Of a stretch of 31,728 nt of DNA, positions 10,319 through 17,919 are shown in pieces; positions within the stretch are counted from its first letter, which is position 1; each line of letters starts with the position of its first letter. The notes beneath the pieces are model-generated. The model saw only the letters and a program-made list of their open reading frames with translations, did not search any database and had not been told where the DNA came from. Origin of the DNA: JBHHXR01 sp046757205 (GTDB taxonomy: Bacteria > Pseudomonadota > Alphaproteobacteria > Rhodobacterales > Rhodobacteraceae). Made by a program: the position numbers and the translations under genes. The DNA lies in contig JBHHXR010000009.1 of assembly GCA_046757205.1 (NCBI GenBank), positions 1-31,728 on the forward strand, read 5' to 3'.

Positions 10319-10654
10319 CTATTTCGCCGGCAGCGGCCCGACGAAGTCCATCGCCAGTGAAACCAGCCTGCGGCGCCGGGAATCATCGGCCGGCGTGTCG
10401 TCCCGCGCATCGACCATTCCGCCCATCCGGCGGCCGGTAAGGGCCATCGGCGATACGCCGGCGATGGCCAGCGCAGCGGTTTCGTTCTTCCTGCCCACGC
10501 GAAACATGCCGCCGTCCCGGTGCACGCCGCAGAGCATGTTGCCGCGCAGCAGAAAGCACGGGCCGCCGAACATGTTCCTTTCCGCGATGTCGGGATGCCC
10601 GGCGAGAGCGTCGCGCAGTATCTGCGCAAGACCTTCGTCTTGGGCCATCGGCAT
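10319..10654 (-). CDS. TfoX N-terminal domain protein
   Basis: A 111-residue stand-alone TfoX/Sxy N-terminal domain. In gammaproteobacteria TfoX regulates competence, but single-domain versions are widespread in alphaproteobacteria and their role is not established. The family pattern is visible: an N-terminal helix (LAQILRDAL), the NMFGGPCFLLRGNMLCGV core with its MFGG turn, and a closing MGGMVDARDD helix region. A second in-frame ATG at 10648 would drop two residues. It reads toward icd with 94 nt between and is divergent from trmJ at 10717; the 62-nt gap must hold both promoters. Confidence 0.8.
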   Translation of the reverse strand: MPMAQDEGLAQILRDALAGHPDIAERNMFGGPCFLLRGNMLCGVHRDGGMFRVGRKNETAALAIAGVSPMALTGRRMGGMVDARDDTPADDSRRRRLVSLAMDFVGPLPAK

Positions 10655-10716
10655 TCCCCCGATTGAAACCTGCCGGAGCGCGGCGTATCACGCACCGGCC
10701 GAGGAGTGGAGGGGGC

Positions 10717-11490
10717 ATGTCCGGAACCGATCATCGAAAAGCTGAAGGCTGGACGGGGCCGGCGCCGGTGATGGTTCTGGTTCGCCCGCAGCTGGGCGAG
10801 AATATCGGCGCCGCGGCGCGGGCCATGTGGAATTTCGGGTTGGACCGGATGCGGCTGGTGGCGCCGCGCGACGGCTGGCCGAACGCGAAAGCGGTGGCGA
10901 TGGCCTCCGGTGCCGGGCGGGTGCTCGACCAGGTCCGGGTGATGGATGCCTCCGCCGAGGCCTGTGCCGATCTGCATTTCGTCTTTGCCGCGACGGCCCG
11001 GCGGCGCGACCTTACCAAGGAGGTCCTGACCCCGGAACAGGCGATGGCGCAGGCGCACCGCATGATCGCCGCAGGACTGAGGGTCGGCGTGTTGTTCGGG
11101 CCTGAGCGCGCGGGGCTGGAAAACGACGACATCGCGCGCGCCAATGCGGTGATTTCGGTACCGGTAAACCCCGCCTTCGCCTCGCTCAACCTGGCCCAAT
11201 GCGTGCTGCTTACGGCGTATGAATGGCGACGCCAGTCGGATACGGCCGGCGCCGCGGCCGCGCCGGCCCCCAAGGACAGGCCCGCCGAGATCATCGAGAT
11301 CGAGAAGCTGGTGGAACACCTGAACGGGAAACTCGAAGCGGCCAGTTTCTTCTGGCCCGAGCACAAGCGCGCCAGCATGACCGAAAACCTGCGCAACCTG
11401 TTCAGCCGGATGCCGCTGACGGATGCCGATGTCCGTATCCTGCACGGCGTGATACGGGCGCTGGCCGACAAAACGCCTGCGCAGAAATGA
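10717..11490 (+). CDS. trmJ: tRNA (cytidine/uridine-2'-O)-methyltransferase TrmJ
   Basis: SpoU-class (SPOUT, trefoil-knot) methyltransferase expected to 2'-O-methylate position 32 of tRNA anticodon loops. The start is fixed by GGAGTGGAGGGGGC before the ATG and gives 257 residues. Motif 1 reads LVRPQLGENIGAAARAMWNFG (in two parts: LVRPQLGENIG, AAARAMWNFG). Motif 2 is GVLFGPERAGLENDD, and motif 3 is VPVNPAFASLNLAQCV; these are the three SAM-knot signatures of the family. The C-terminal extension with HLNGKLEAASFFWP and NLRNLFSRMPLT is typical of TrmJ rather than TrmL. heme A synthase starts 58 nt downstream on the same strand. Confidence 0.88.
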   Translation: MSGTDHRKAEGWTGPAPVMVLVRPQLGENIGAAARAMWNFGLDRMRLVAPRDGWPNAKAVAMASGAGRVLDQVRVMDASAEACADLHFVFAATARRRDLTKEVLTPEQAMAQAHRMIAAGLRVGVLFGPERAGLENDDIARANAVISVPVNPAFASLNLAQCVLLTAYEWRRQSDTAGAAAAPAPKDRPAEIIEIEKLVEHLNGKLEAASFFWPEHKRASMTENLRNLFSRMPLTDADVRILHGVIRALADKTPAQK

Positions 11491-11548
11491 CGCTTTGCGG
11501 AAAACGCGCCGGCGGACTAATTACGACGCCACGGGTCGGGAGTTGGGC

Positions 11549-12682
11549 ATGAACGGGAAGCACAGGATTTTCGAGGACGTCGGGGCCGGGACGCCGCCGC
11601 CGCAAGCGGCAAGGCCAGCCGGGCGCGCATCGGCGGCGGGCGGCAACGCGATCCGGCTGTGGCTGGTCGTTCTGTTTGTCCTGGTCGCCGCGATGACCGT
11701 CGTCGGCGGTCTGACGCGGCTGACCGACAGCGGGCTGTCGATTACCGAGTGGCGGCCGGTCACCGGCGCGCTGCCGCCCATGGGCCGGGACGCCTGGGCG
11801 GCGGAATTCGCCAAGTACCAGGCGATACCGGAATACCGGATCGAAAAGCACGGCATGACGCTGGCTCAGTTCAAGTTCATCTACTGGTGGGAGTGGAGCC
11901 ACCGCCAGTTCGGCCGCGTCATCGGGCTGGTCTGGGCGGCGGGGTTTCTGTGGTTCCTGCTGCGCAGGCGGATACCGCCGGGATGGACGGCGCGGATGGT
12001 CGGGATCGGCCTGCTGGGCGGGCTGCAGGGCGCCATCGGGTGGTGGATGGTGTCCTCGGGTCTGGGTGGCGCGATGCTGGACGTGGCACCTTACCGGCTG
12101 GCGACGCATCTGGGTATCGCGTTCCTGATACTCGGCCTGATCGCGTGGTACATTTTTCTGCTGGGGCGGAACGCCGTCACCCTCATCCAGTCCCGCCGCC
12201 GGAGGGAAAGGGACCTGTTCGCCCTGTCGGGCTGGCTGGTCGGCGGCGCGTTCCTGCAGATTCTGCTGGGTGCGCTGGTTGCCGGGACCGACGCCGGCCG
12301 CTCCTATGTCGACTGGCCGCTCATGGCGGGCGAAATCCTGCCGCCGGAAAGCTTCGAGCTCAGACCGCTGATCCGCAACGCCTTCGAGAACCCGGCGCTC
12401 GTGCAGTTCGATCACCGGATCGTCGGTTACGCGCTGTTTTTCCTCGGGGTTTTCGTCTGGGCAAGAAGCCGCCGCAGCGCATTGCTCTCGGTGCGGCGGC
12501 AATTCGGCCGGATGATGCTGGTGCTCGGCGCACAGGCGGTTCTCGGCATTGCAACAGTGTTATACGCCGCGCCGCTGACTATCGCGATCATCCACCAGAT
12601 CGTCGCGATCGCCCTGTTCGCACTGATTCTGCGGGCACGGTTCGAATCCGGGTATCCGGGCGCGCAAAGCGTCCACGGCTAG
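11549..12682 (+). CDS. ctaA: Heme A synthase (COX15/CtaA)
   Basis: Inner-membrane monooxygenase that converts heme O to heme A for aa3-type cytochrome oxidase. The start follows GTCGGGAGTTGGGC and gives 377 residues; a TTG at 11495 would add 18 unsupported residues. Eight hydrophobic segments are visible, beginning at LWLVVLFVLVAAMTVVGG (about 37-54) with the conserved GGLTRLTDSGLSITEWRP loop. Four candidate heme-ligand histidines occur in family positions: His118 (WSHRQFGR), His187 (ATHLG), His289 (FDHRIVGY) and His349 (IHQIV). This is the long, COX15-like alphaproteobacterial form. Its stop codon abuts the stop of the convergent enoyl-CoA hydratase gene with no intervening base. Confidence 0.95.
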   Translation: MNGKHRIFEDVGAGTPPPQAARPAGRASAAGGNAIRLWLVVLFVLVAAMTVVGGLTRLTDSGLSITEWRPVTGALPPMGRDAWAAEFAKYQAIPEYRIEKHGMTLAQFKFIYWWEWSHRQFGRVIGLVWAAGFLWFLLRRRIPPGWTARMVGIGLLGGLQGAIGWWMVSSGLGGAMLDVAPYRLATHLGIAFLILGLIAWYIFLLGRNAVTLIQSRRRRERDLFALSGWLVGGAFLQILLGALVAGTDAGRSYVDWPLMAGEILPPESFELRPLIRNAFENPALVQFDHRIVGYALFFLGVFVWARSRRSALLSVRRQFGRMMLVLGAQAVLGIATVLYAAPLTIAIIHQIVAIALFALILRARFESGYPGAQSVHG

Positions 12683-13474
12683 TCACTGTTCCCACCGGGG
12701 GGCGCGTTTTTCCAGAAAGGCGCTGATGGCTTCGGCGGTCTCCTCGTACATCATGTTCTCCACCATCACGTCGCCGACGAAGGCGTAGGCCTGATCGAGC
12801 GGCAGCTCCAGTTGCCGGTAGAACGACTCCTTGCCGATCTTGACCGCACGCGACAGTTTCGAGGCGACGGTTTCGGCCAGCGAACGCGTTTCGGCGTGCA
12901 GTTCGGAACGCGGCACCACACGGTTGACCAGGCCGAGGCGCCGGGCCTCGTCGGCCGCAATGAAACCGCCGGTCGTCAGCATCTCGAAGGCGCGCTTGCG
13001 CGGCACGTTGCGGCTGAGCGCGACCATCGGCGTCGAACAGAAAAGCCCGATATCCACGCCGTTGACGCCAAACCGGGTATCGTCGGCGGCCACCGCCATG
13101 TCGCAGGAGGCGACAAGCTGGCAGCCGGCCGCGGTGGCGATGCCGTGAACCTGCGCGATAACCGGCTGCGGCAGGCGCACTATCGACGTCATGACGTCCG
13201 AACAACGGACAAAGAGGTCGTGGAAGTAGGCTTTGCCGCCATCCTCCGACTGGCGCGCCGCTGTCATCTCCCGCAGATCATGCCCGGCGCAGAACGCCTT
13301 GCCGGTGCCGCGCAAGATTACCGCCCGAAGCGACCGTTCGGCGGCGATATCCTCGAGCGCCGACTTGAGGGCCGCCAGCATGGCGTCGGAGAGCGCGTTC
13401 AGTTTTTCCGGCGCGTTGAGGGTCAGCGTGGAGATGGCACCGTCGTCTTCGCGCAACAATATGGGGTCTGGCAT
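12683..13474 (-). CDS. Enoyl-CoA hydratase/isomerase family protein (ECHDC3-like)
   Basis: Crotonase-fold protein of 263 residues. The start is chosen by GGAGGGCGGCCGC before the ATG on the minus strand. The oxyanion-hole region GKAFCAGHDLREM and the second loop HGIATAAGCQLVAS are clear. In the stretch where enoyl-CoA hydratases carry the two catalytic glutamates, the sequence reads GVNGVDIGLFCSTPMVALSR. Neither Glu of the usual PEI...GGTQ pattern is present, which resembles the ECHDC3-like subgroup and makes classical hydratase activity doubtful. The C-terminus is intact (YEETAEAISAFLEKRAPRW). It is convergent with ctaA and divergent from the PaaI-type thioesterase at 13557, with 82 nt between the starts, suggesting shared regulation of two acyl-CoA genes. 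Confidence 0.85.
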   Translation of the reverse strand: MPDPILLREDDGAISTLTLNAPEKLNALSDAMLAALKSALEDIAAERSLRAVILRGTGKAFCAGHDLREMTAARQSEDGGKAYFHDLFVRCSDVMTSIVRLPQPVIAQVHGIATAAGCQLVASCDMAVAADDTRFGVNGVDIGLFCSTPMVALSRNVPRKRAFEMLTTGGFIAADEARRLGLVNRVVPRSELHAETRSLAETVASKLSRAVKIGKESFYRQLELPLDQAYAFVGDVMVENMMYEETAEAISAFLEKRAPRWEQ

Positions 13475-13556
13475 GCGGCCGCCCTCCATGCAAAACAGGA
13501 TCCGACAAATCAGGCCCGGGCAAATTGCCAGAACCAGAGCGCGACGGGAAGAGCCA

Positions 13557-13985
13557 ATGCAGCCGGTCATGAACGTTAACCAGTTGTCGGAGTTCCTGGC
13601 GGCGGAGTTTCCGCAGATGCATGGCCGGTTCGAAATCGAAAGCGTGCGGCCCTGCGCGATCACCGTGCACATGAACACCGGCCAAGGCGACCTGCGCCCC
13701 GGCGGCACGATCTCCGGTCCGTCGATGTTCGCGCTTGCCGACTGCGCGTTCTACCTGGCCACACTGGCGATGATCGGACCGGAGGCGCTGACCGTCACGA
13801 CGAGCTGTACCATCAATTTCATGCGCAAGCCCGGCCCGGGAAGGATCACCGCCGAGGCCCGCGTCCACAAGCTCGGGAAAACGCTGTCGGTTGGCGACGT
13901 GCTGATCTATTCCGACGGCGTCGAAGGACCGGTGGCGCAAGCCAGCCTGACCTATTCGATCCCGCCGAAAAAACAGCGCCCATGA
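13557..13985 (+). CDS. PaaI-type acyl-CoA thioesterase (hotdog fold)
   Basis: Predicted thioesterase of 142 residues with a single hotdog domain. The start ATG follows GGGAAGAGCCA. The family pattern is seen in DLRPGGTISGPSMFALADCAFY, where the long central helix carries the expected Asp, followed by TSCTINFMRKPGPGRITAEARV (strand-strand) and the closing TYSIPP strand. The substrate is probably an acyl- or aromatic-acyl-CoA and cannot be narrowed from sequence. It is divergent from the neighbouring crotonase-fold gene. The 183 nt after it are unusually AT-rich and belong to the promoter region of the next gene. Confidence 0.82.
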   Translation: MQPVMNVNQLSEFLAAEFPQMHGRFEIESVRPCAITVHMNTGQGDLRPGGTISGPSMFALADCAFYLATLAMIGPEALTVTTSCTINFMRKPGPGRITAEARVHKLGKTLSVGDVLIYSDGVEGPVAQASLTYSIPPKKQRP

Positions 13986-14168
13986 CATTCGTTCTGGATT
14001 CATCGGGCAAAACAACTAAACATTCCGCTTGACGCCACCCTGCCGCCCCGGCAAACACTGAAAGCGGCAGAGTAAGTATACGATATTGCGCAACGCTCCG
14101 GATGAAAAATTCATGTACCAATGCAGGAATATAACGATAGATGTAGAATTTATTAGTGGAAATAGTTT

Positions 14169-15488
14169 ATGAAAGTATTATTGGACAGGATCGCACTTAT
14201 ACTGTTCCTGTTGTCTCTGGCGTCAGGCTTCTGGCTTTACGGGGCTCTGTCGGCGAAACTTGGTCTTACGCCCTATCGGCAATTATTCAAATTGTACAGG
14301 AGTTTGGAGGAAACATTTGTTTATCCTGCAAAAATGCATCCTGCGGTGTATGATTATTCTGGCGTTCGGATTGCGCGAGAAGATAGTATTTCGCCGGGTC
14401 TTACGCTGATAACATCTTATTTCAAGGACATGGATTGGCGGCCAGGCGTAAAACTGTTTGATAAACAAGGTAATGTGGTTCATGAATGGAGAATTGAGCC
14501 TTCAGATATTTTTCCTGGCAAGAAACTGTTCATGAATTACGTTCACGGGTCATACCTTTTCCCGAACGGCGACATGCTTGTGAACATTGAATTCGCCGGC
14601 ATAGCGCGAATAGATCGCTGCGGGGATTTGATTTGGAAGAACAGCGAGATAAGGGCGCACCACTCCATATCGCCGACGTCCGACGGAAACTTCTGGGTTT
14701 CGGGAAACCGGATCATTCCCGACGACGAGGAGGGCCGGAACGGGCTGAAGAAATATCAGATACTTCGCGCCCCGGTCTATGACGACCTGTTGATCAAGAT
14801 AACGCCCGACGGGAAGGTCATGAAGTCGATCAGCCTTGCCGAAGTGCTCTACCGCAATGACATGCAGAGAATAATCGCGAAAATGGGCAGGGGGAAAATG
14901 CTTCTCAAGGGCCCGAGAAAGGGCCTGACCGGCGACGTTTTCCACCTCAACGACGTGGAAGAGCTGCCGCCTGAAATGGCGGAGAGTTACCCGCTCTTTT
15001 CGGCCGGCGACATTGTCGTATCCGCCCGGCAGCTTCATCTGGTCATGGTGCTCGACCCAGAGACGCTGCTTGTCAAATGGAAGATATTCGACCCGATCAT
15101 CTCGCAGCACGACCCGGATTTCATCGGTGACGGCTGGATCGGGATATTCGACAACAATCGGGATATGACGGACCGTGGAACACTGCTTGGGGGCTCGCGG
15201 ATCCTGGCGGTACAACCGCACACCAATGCGGAAAAACAACTCTACCCGACCGCGAAATCGGAGCCGTTCTACACCGAGTACGCAGGAAAGTGGCAGCTCC
15301 TTCCGAACGGCAACATGCTGATGGTCGAGGCGCGGGCGGGCAGGGCGCTGGAAGTCACCGAAGCCGGCGATACGGTCTGGGAATGGGTAAACGACCGAAA
15401 TCGCAAGAACAAGGTTCCCGAGGTGCTCGAAGCAACGAGGTACGTTCTGGAAGGCGACGTGGCGTCCCGGTGGGCCTGTACGCGGTAA
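14169..15488 (+). CDS. Arylsulfotransferase (ASST) family protein, membrane-anchored
   Basis: Predicted periplasm-facing beta-propeller of the arylsulfotransferase family, 439 residues. One N-terminal membrane segment (about 8-28, ALILFLLSLASGFWLYGAL) anchors it. The rest shows repeated propeller blades of the form LFPNGDMLVN, TSDGNFWVSG and LLPNGNMLMVEA. Histidines sit in family-typical motifs: HLNDVEELPP, then a VVSARQLHLVMVLDPETLLVKW strand pair, then QHDPDFIGDGWIGIFDN. Known ASST enzymes transfer sulfate between phenols through a catalytic His, independent of PAPS; activity here is inferred. The promoter and about the first 450 nt are AT-rich with codon use unlike the neighbours, whereas the 3' half is as GC-rich as the rest of the window. 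It stands alone, with no DsbA-like partner nearby. The start is preceded by GTGGAAATAGTTT. Confidence 0.7.
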   Translation: MKVLLDRIALILFLLSLASGFWLYGALSAKLGLTPYRQLFKLYRSLEETFVYPAKMHPAVYDYSGVRIAREDSISPGLTLITSYFKDMDWRPGVKLFDKQGNVVHEWRIEPSDIFPGKKLFMNYVHGSYLFPNGDMLVNIEFAGIARIDRCGDLIWKNSEIRAHHSISPTSDGNFWVSGNRIIPDDEEGRNGLKKYQILRAPVYDDLLIKITPDGKVMKSISLAEVLYRNDMQRIIAKMGRGKMLLKGPRKGLTGDVFHLNDVEELPPEMAESYPLFSAGDIVVSARQLHLVMVLDPETLLVKWKIFDPIISQHDPDFIGDGWIGIFDNNRDMTDRGTLLGGSRILAVQPHTNAEKQLYPTAKSEPFYTEYAGKWQLLPNGNMLMVEARAGRALEVTEAGDTVWEWVNDRNRKNKVPEVLEATRYVLEGDVASRWACTR

Positions 15489-15598
15489 CTGCCGTTCGTG
15501 GAGACCCGGACCATGGCATTATCGGCGGAACGGGTGTGGTTGCTCGTTGTGTAGGGGTGTTGCCCGCCCGGTCCGGGGTGAAAATGAATCCAGAGTGA

Positions 15599-15612
15599 GG
15601 TATCTATATACC
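15599..15612. promoter_or_regulatory. Palindrome in the rplM upstream region
   Basis: GGTAT-CTAT-ATACC is a perfect 5-bp inverted repeat with a 4-nt spacer, in the 273-nt gap between the ASST-like gene and rplM. Otherwise the gap holds AT-rich sequence and a TTGACT hexamer at 15661. The palindrome could bind a regulator; no known box matches. Confidence 0.25.
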
Positions 15613-15660
15613 GCATCTGCAATTGATTGTTTTTACGGCACAAATTTTCCCTTCACGCCA

Positions 15661-15689
15661 TTGACTTGCGCTTCCCGATGGCTGAGAAA
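15661..15689 (+). promoter_or_regulatory. Possible promoter of the rplM-rpsI operon
   Basis: TTGACT (15661-15666) is a good -35 hexamer, followed after 17 nt by GAGAAA, a poor -10. It lies 73-101 nt upstream of rplM, as expected for a ribosomal protein operon leader. Support comes mainly from the -35 and position. Confidence 0.3.
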
Positions 15690-15761
15690 CCACGGATCGA
15701 TTCCTCGTGCACTGTGAAACGAAACGGCACGCAGCGGATCACCGGAACACGGACCCGAGAT

Positions 15762-16226
15762 ATGAAAACCTATTCAGCCAAACCGGCGGATATCGACAAG
15801 AAATGGATCCTGATCGACGCCGAGGGCGTCGTGCTGGGCCGTCTCGCCTCGATCATCGCCATGCGCCTGCGCGGCAAGCACAAGGCGACCTTCACCCCGC
15901 ACATGGACATGGGCGACAATGTCATCGTCATCAACGCCGACAAGGTGCAGATGACCGGAAACAAGCGCACCGACAAGACCTACTACTGGCACACCGGCTA
16001 TCCCGGCGGCATCAAGTCGCGCACCGCGGGACAGATCCTCGAGGGCAAGTTTCCCCAACGCGTCGTCGAAAAAGCCGTACAGCGCATGCTGCCCGGCGGC
16101 CCCCTGTCGCGCCAGCAGCTCAGCAACCTGCGGGTCTATGCCGGCAGCGAGCATCCGCACGCGGCGCAGAACCCCGAGACGCTGGACGTGAAGTCCATGA
16201 ACGCCAAGAACACCCGGAGCGCCTGA
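15762..16226 (+). CDS. rplM: Large ribosomal subunit protein uL13
   Basis: 50S ribosomal protein L13, 154 residues, an early assembly protein that contacts 23S rRNA. The start MKTYSAKPADIDKKW is the usual alphaproteobacterial N-terminus, so the ATG at 15762 is preferred over an upstream in-frame extension. Signatures include WILIDAEGVVLGRLAS, RLRGKHKATFTPHMDMGD, TYYWHTGYPGG and the VVEKAVQRMLP motif, plus the C-terminal AGSEHPHAAQNP. It is the first gene of the conserved rplM-rpsI operon; rpsI begins 2 nt after its stop. Confidence 0.98.
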   Translation: MKTYSAKPADIDKKWILIDAEGVVLGRLASIIAMRLRGKHKATFTPHMDMGDNVIVINADKVQMTGNKRTDKTYYWHTGYPGGIKSRTAGQILEGKFPQRVVEKAVQRMLPGGPLSRQQLSNLRVYAGSEHPHAAQNPETLDVKSMNAKNTRSA

Positions 16227-16228
16227 GC

Positions 16229-16720
16229 ATGATGGACGACATCAAGACATTGGAAGACCTCAAGGAGGCGGTCTCCGGCGAGGACGCCGTCGCCGCCGCC
16301 GTCGAAACGCCGCGCGAACCGGTGCGAGACCAGTTGGGCCGTTCCTACGCCACCGGCAAGCGCAAGGACGCGGTGGCGCGCGTATGGATCAAGCCGGGCT
16401 CCGGCAGGGTCTTGGTCAACGGCAAGGAAATGAACGAGTATTTTGCCCGCCCGGTGCTGCAGATGGTGATCGGCCAGGCGTTTTCGGTGGCCGGTGTCGA
16501 GGGCGAGTTCGACGTCATGGCGACGGTCAAGGGCGGCGGGCTTTCGGGCCAGGCCGGCGCCGTCAAGCACGGCATCTCCAAGGCTTTGACGCTCTACGAG
16601 CCGTCGTTGCGACCGGCTTTGAAGGCCGCCGGTTTCCTGACCCGCGACAGCCGCGTCGTGGAGCGCAAGAAATACGGCAAGCGCAAGGCGCGCCGCAGCT
16701 TCCAGTTCTCGAAGCGCTGA
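16229..16720 (+). CDS. rpsI: Small ribosomal subunit protein uS9
   Basis: 30S ribosomal protein S9, 163 residues, whose C-terminal tail reaches the P-site tRNA. The conserved body starts at RSYATGKRKDAVARVW and ends with the basic tail KKYGKRKARRSFQFSKR, including the invariant C-terminal Lys-Arg. The first 35 residues (MMDDIKTLEDLKEAVSG and onward) are an acidic extension absent from E. coli but common in alphaproteobacteria. The second ATG at 16232 would remove one Met. GGAG in CCGGAGCGCCTGAGC serves as ribosome-binding site and overlaps the end of rplM, consistent with translational coupling. Confidence 0.98.
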   Translation: MMDDIKTLEDLKEAVSGEDAVAAAVETPREPVRDQLGRSYATGKRKDAVARVWIKPGSGRVLVNGKEMNEYFARPVLQMVIGQAFSVAGVEGEFDVMATVKGGGLSGQAGAVKHGISKALTLYEPSLRPALKAAGFLTRDSRVVERKKYGKRKARRSFQFSKR

Positions 16721-16742
16721 TTTCGGGAAAATCCGAACAGGA

Positions 16743-16770
16743 GGGGCTGGCCGCGCGCCGGCCCCTTTTT
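16743..16770 (+). terminator. Intrinsic terminator of the rplM-rpsI operon
   Basis: GGGGCTGGC (16743-16751) pairs with GCCGGCCCC (16757-16765) through nine pairs including one U-G, with a CGCGC loop, and is followed directly by TTTTT. It lies 22 nt after the rpsI stop. This is the clearest rho-independent terminator in the window and separates the ribosomal operon from argC. Confidence 0.9.
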
Positions 16771-16867
16771 GTTTCGGACCCGGCGGTAGTTCGCCGCGGC
16801 GGCAAGCCGCCAATTGCAACGCACGCGCGCATGGCCTACATGCACGGGCATTGTGTGGACGGAGAGC

Positions 16868-17896
16868 ATGGCCGAACAGAACATCGCGATTTTCGGGGCC
16901 AGTGGCTACACCGGGGCGGAGCTTGTCCGCCTCATCGCCGGCCATCCGCGCATGCGTATTGCCGCGCTGACCGCCGACCGCAAGGTCGGGCGGGCAATGG
17001 GCGAGGTGTTCGCGCATCTGCGCCATCTCGACCTGCCGGTGCTCAGCCGGATCGAGGACGTGGACCTGTCCGCCATCGACCTGGTGTTCTGCGCGCTGCC
17101 GCACGCCACCACGCAGAAGGTGGTGCGCGATCTTCCTGCACACCAGAAAGTGGTTGACCTTTCGGCGGATTTCCGGCTCGCGGATGTCGATCTCTACGCC
17201 CAGTGGTACGGCCATGAGCACCATGCGCCGGAGCTGCAGAAAGAAGCGGTCTACGGGCTGACGGAGTTCTATCGCCGCGATATCGCCGGCGCCCGGCTGG
17301 TTGCCGGAACCGGCTGCAACGCCGCGACAGGGCAGTACGCGATCCGCCCGCTGCTGGCGGCGGGCGTCATCGACCCGGCCGAGATCATCATCGACATGTT
17401 CTGCGGTGTGTCGGGTGCCGGCAGGTCGCCGAAGGAGGCGATGCTGCACGCCGAGGTGTCCGAGGGCGCCCACGCCTACGGGTTGCCGGTGCACCGGCAC
17501 ACGGCGGAGTTCGACCAGGAATTCTCCAGGGTCGCGGGCGAGCCGGTGCGGGTTCTGTTCACGCCGCATCTTATGCCCGCCAACCGGGGCATTCTGGCGA
17601 CCGCCCATGTCCGCGGCGAGGCCGGGGCAATCCATCGCGCGCTGGCGGACGCCTATCGTGACGAGCCGTTCATCGTCGTCCTGCCGGAGGGCGAGGCGCC
17701 GGCGACGCGGCACGTGCGCGGCTCCAACCTCTGCCACGTCGGCGTCGTGGCGGATCGGCTCGCCGGGCGCGTGCGGGTTTTCGCCGCGCTTGACAATCTG
17801 GTAAAGGGCGCGTCCGGTCAGGCGATCCAGAACGCCAACCTCATGCTTGGCATCGACGAAACCGCCGGGCTGGGAATGGCCCCGCTGTTTCCCTGA
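16868..17896 (+). CDS. argC: N-acetyl-gamma-glutamyl-phosphate reductase
   Basis: NADPH-dependent reductase of arginine biosynthesis that turns N-acetylglutamyl phosphate into the semialdehyde. The ATG at 16868 gives 342 residues; GGAGAG lies just upstream, although closer than usual. The Rossmann motif IAIFGASGYTGAELVRL and the substrate region VVDLSADFRL are typical. The active-site Cys150 is in AGTGCNAATGQ, where most ArgC proteins read PGCYPT, so the residue after the nucleophile is Asn rather than Tyr. His-containing motifs YGLPVHRHTAEFDQE and FTPHLMPANRGI and the closing DNLVKGASGQAIQNANLM are intact, so an active enzyme is expected. rpsI-argC adjacency is common in this class. ccmE starts 23 nt downstream. 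Confidence 0.95.
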   Translation: MAEQNIAIFGASGYTGAELVRLIAGHPRMRIAALTADRKVGRAMGEVFAHLRHLDLPVLSRIEDVDLSAIDLVFCALPHATTQKVVRDLPAHQKVVDLSADFRLADVDLYAQWYGHEHHAPELQKEAVYGLTEFYRRDIAGARLVAGTGCNAATGQYAIRPLLAAGVIDPAEIIIDMFCGVSGAGRSPKEAMLHAEVSEGAHAYGLPVHRHTAEFDQEFSRVAGEPVRVLFTPHLMPANRGILATAHVRGEAGAIHRALADAYRDEPFIVVLPEGEAPATRHVRGSNLCHVGVVADRLAGRVRVFAALDNLVKGASGQAIQNANLMLGIDETAGLGMAPLFP

Positions 17897-17919
17897 TATG
17901 AAGAAGGCACGATAACACA

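Noticed and set aside
12639..12649. GGTTCGAATCC, resembling a tRNA T-loop
   Set aside because: It lies inside the 3' end of ctaA in frame; the flanks do not pair into a T-stem and no acceptor, D or anticodon arm is found.
14102..14134. Ten-codon mini-ORF (MKNSCTNAGI) upstream of the ASST-like gene
   Set aside because: No good ribosome-binding site, no terminator/antiterminator structure and an AT-rich context where short frames arise by chance.
17898..17915. Five-codon mini-ORF (MKKAR) between argC and ccmE
   Set aside because: Too short to judge and no ribosome-binding site; probably chance.
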